DNA of 64,000 nucleotides from Mycolicibacterium boenickei (lineage in GTDB: Bacteria > Actinomycetota > Actinomycetes > Mycobacteriales > Mycobacteriaceae): assembly GCF_010731295.1 (NCBI RefSeq), contig NZ_AP022579.1, forward strand, positions 6,262,001-6,326,000, in the 5' to 3' direction. The notes under the pieces were generated by a model, which was not told the DNA's origin, searched no databases, and saw only the letters and a program-made list of their open reading frames with translations. The position numbers and the translations under genes were made by a program. Numbering within the stretch: the first letter of the stretch is position 1; the number at the start of each line of letters is the position of its first letter. Positions 62,197 to 64,000 of the stretch are shown piece by piece.

Positions 62197-62970
62197 TCAG
62201 GTGAGTTCGACGACGCCGGGGGTGCCGAGCGCCGAGGTCCGTGAGGTGTCCTTCAGGTCGACGCCGGAGCGTCCCAACGCCAGCGCACCGTCGACCAGCC
62301 CGGCGGCTACCCGCGCGGCTTCGGCGTATCCCAGGCCGTCGGGCGGGTGAATGTTGGAGATGCAGTTGCGATCGGCGTCGGTGCGGCCGGGCATCGGCAG
62401 GTGGGTCAGGTAGATGCCGAGGCTGTCGGCGACGCTCAGGCCGGGCCGCTCCCCGATGATGACGAGCACCGTCCGCATGTGGGCCGCGGCAGCAACATGA
62501 TCGCCAAGGGCCACGCGGGCCTGCGTCGCGATCACCGGCGGGGCCAGGGTGTAGCGGTCCTGAAGCTCGGCCACCAACGCCGCCAGCAGCGTCGCACCGT
62601 GCCGGTCCAGCGCGGTCGGTGACAATCCGTCGGCCAGCACGAAGCCGATGTCGGCCGGGGTGTCGGGCACCTGCATGCCCTCGGCGGGTTCGCGGCCCAG
62701 GTCGGGGCGGCGCAGATACTCGTCGCGGGAGGTGGCCTTACTCGTCACCACCGTCGGCTCACCGATGCCGACCGTATGCACCTCCGCGGCGAGTCGATCC
62801 ACGTCCAGCGGCACGTGCACGGCGTCACGCGCTGCGGCATGTGCGGCGGCCAGCTCGAGCACTCGGCGGGTGGGCAGCGCGTTGCCGGCGCGCCCCAACC
62901 CGATCCTGGCTTGGGTGGTCTTGCGCAGCTCGTCCCAGAACTCTTGAACCGCAACCTCATTGGCACTCAT
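62197..62970 (-). CDS. eutC: Ethanolamine ammonia-lyase small subunit
   Basis: 257 aa. Family segments include [55 protein letters not shown]-type region, [44 protein letters not shown]. With EutB it forms the coenzyme-B12-dependent lyase that converts ethanolamine to acetaldehyde and ammonia. The ATG at 62968-62970 overlaps the eutB stop (ATGA). Confidence 0.95.
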   Translation of the reverse strand: [257 protein letters not shown]

Positions 62971-64000
62971 GACGGCTCCGCGGAAGTCAGGGACCGCAGC
63001 ACCGAGCGCTCCAGGTCGAACGGGGTCAGCTTGCCGGAGTCGTCGACCATGCCGACGCTGCGCAGCCACGCCTCGAACTCGGCGGCCGGGCGCAAGCCCA
63101 GGGTGCGTCGGGTGGTCAGCACGTCGTGGAACGACAAGCTCTGGTAGCCGAGCATCACGTCGTCGGCACCCGGCACGGTGATGACGAACGCCACTCCCGC
63201 CGCGGCCAACAACGTCAGCAGGTTGTCCATGTCGTTCTGGTCGGCCTCGGCGTGGTTGGTGTAGCAGACATCCACCCCCATCGGCAGGCCGAGCAGCTTG
63301 CCGCAGAAGTGGTCTTCCAAGCCGGCCCGGATGATCTGCTTGCCGTCATACAGATACTCCGGCCCGATGAAACCGACGACGGTGTTGACCAGCAGCGGCT
63401 CCAGATCGCGGGCCACCGCGTAGGCCCGGGCCTCCAGCGTCTGCTGGTCCACCGGCTTGCCGCCGACACCCAGATGCGCGCCGGAACTGAGCACCGAACC
63501 CTGCCCGGTCTCCAGGTACATGACGTTGTCGCCGACGGTTCCGCGGCGCAGGCTGCGCGCCGCCTCATTGCCTTCGCGCAGCAGCTGCAGGTTCACCCCG
63601 AATGCGGAGTTGGCCCCCTCGGTGCCCGCCACCGACTGGAACATCAGGTCCACCGGCGCCCCGGCCTCGACCAGACCGATCGTGGTGGTGACATGCGACA
63701 GCACACAGGACTGGGCGGGAATGTCGTAGCGGGTGCGGATCGAGTCGAGCAGGTACAGCAGATCCGCGGTGGCCTGCGGCGAGTCGGTGGCCGGGTTGAT
63801 CCCGATCACCGCGTCACCGCAACCCAGCAGCAGCCCGTCGAGCACCGCGGCGGCGATCCCGCGGGGGTCATCGGTCGGATGATTGGGCTGCAGCCGGGTG
63901 GCGAGGGTGCCGCGCGCGCCGACGGTGGTGCGGAACGCCGCGGTCACCTCCGCGGCGGCCGACACCGCGATCAGATCCTGGTTGCGCATGATCTTGCTGA
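62967..64000 (-). CDS. eutB: Ethanolamine ammonia-lyase large subunit (cut by the right edge)
   Basis: 344 residues are visible; the N-terminal ~125 residues lie beyond the window. Conserved segments are RLQPNHPTDDPRGIAAAVLDGLLLGCGDAVIGINP, SVLSHVTT-type, YLETGQGSVLSSGAH, NTVVGFIGPEYLYDGKQIIRAGLEDHFCGKLLGLPMGVDVCYTNHAEADQND and DDVMLGYQS. The B12-dependent catalytic subunit. An internal ATG near the edge should not be taken for the true start. Confidence 0.95.
   Translation of the reverse strand, partial: SKIMRNQDLIAVSAAAEVTAAFRTTVGARGTLATRLQPNHPTDDPRGIAAAVLDGLLLGCGDAVIGINPATDSPQATADLLYLLDSIRTRYDIPAQSCVLSHVTTTIGLVEAGAPVDLMFQSVAGTEGANSAFGVNLQLLREGNEAARSLRRGTVGDNVMYLETGQGSVLSSGAHLGVGGKPVDQQTLEARAYAVARDLEPLLVNTVVGFIGPEYLYDGKQIIRAGLEDHFCGKLLGLPMGVDVCYTNHAEADQNDMDNLLTLLAAAGVAFVITVPGADDVMLGYQSLSFHDVLTTRRTLGLRPAAEFEAWLRSVGMVDDSGKLTPFDLERSVLRSLTSAEPS

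Overview
The window is high-GC actinobacterial DNA and almost certainly comes from a fast-growing mycobacterium (Mycolicibacterium type). The conserved backbone runs nnr - glmS - Rv3438-like hydrolase - Rv3439c/Rv3440c-like pair - glmM - rpsI - rplM, which matches the Rv3433c-Rv3443c neighbourhood of Mycobacterium tuberculosis as I remember it. Several genes look leaderless (a TANNNT box 6-7 nt before the start codon), and overlapping ATGA/GTGA junctions are frequent. No tRNA, rRNA, CRISPR array, transposase or integrase was seen.

Layout. 1-10.6 kb: truncated nnr; a MocR regulator divergent from an EamA exporter; a TetR regulator divergent from an FMN/[2Fe-2S] reductase and a PPOX-family flavoprotein; a zinc polyol-type dehydrogenase divergent from a mannitol-type PTS permease and a DeoR regulator; an alpha/beta hydrolase. 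10.6-13.5 kb: glmS and an Rv3438-like hydrolase. 13.5-54.5 kb: about 41 kb of accessory genes placed where M. tuberculosis has its Rv3438 and Rv3439c homologues side by side. 54.6-59.7 kb: a WXG/EspC-like pair, glmM, a small secreted protein, rpsI and rplM. 59.8-64 kb: a DUF559 gene bracketed by repeated palindromes, a lipoprotein phosphatase and eutC/eutB (eutB cut by the window edge).

The most interesting part is 15.2-34.2 kb, which reads as one catabolic unit for a cyclic or short-chain amine. The + strand operon is permease, cytochrome P450, glutamine-synthetase-like ligase, a substrate-binding-protein fold without a signal peptide, two class I amidotransferase-type hydrolases (overlapping starts), an FMN/[2Fe-2S] reductase and an aldehyde dehydrogenase. 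It lies next to a GntR/FadR regulator and a soluble Cache-domain protein. On the - strand just upstream are a GabT-type aminotransferase, a glutaryl-CoA-dehydrogenase-like enzyme, a semialdehyde dehydrogenase and a class III CoA-transferase, and beside them a short NAD-glutamate dehydrogenase. My reading is: P450 opens a ring such as piperidine or pyrrolidine; gamma-glutamylation masks the amine; the aldehyde is oxidised; the glutamyl group is removed; the omega-amino acid is transaminated; glutarate goes to glutaryl-CoA and crotonyl-CoA; glutamate dehydrogenase recycles 2-oxoglutarate. Individual families are recognised from motifs; the pathway and substrate are inference.

The rest of the accessory block holds a metallo-beta-lactamase-fold/AhpD-like pair with a TetR regulator, an ABC importer of the nitrate/sulfonate type with an acyl-CoA-dehydrogenase-like flavoenzyme and a DUF4242 protein, an F420-type oxidoreductase, a LuxR-family ATPase regulator convergent with a cyclase/ATPase regulator, a MacB-like ABC exporter, and a KshA-type Rieske oxygenase with a small cysteine-rich partner and its own TetR regulator.
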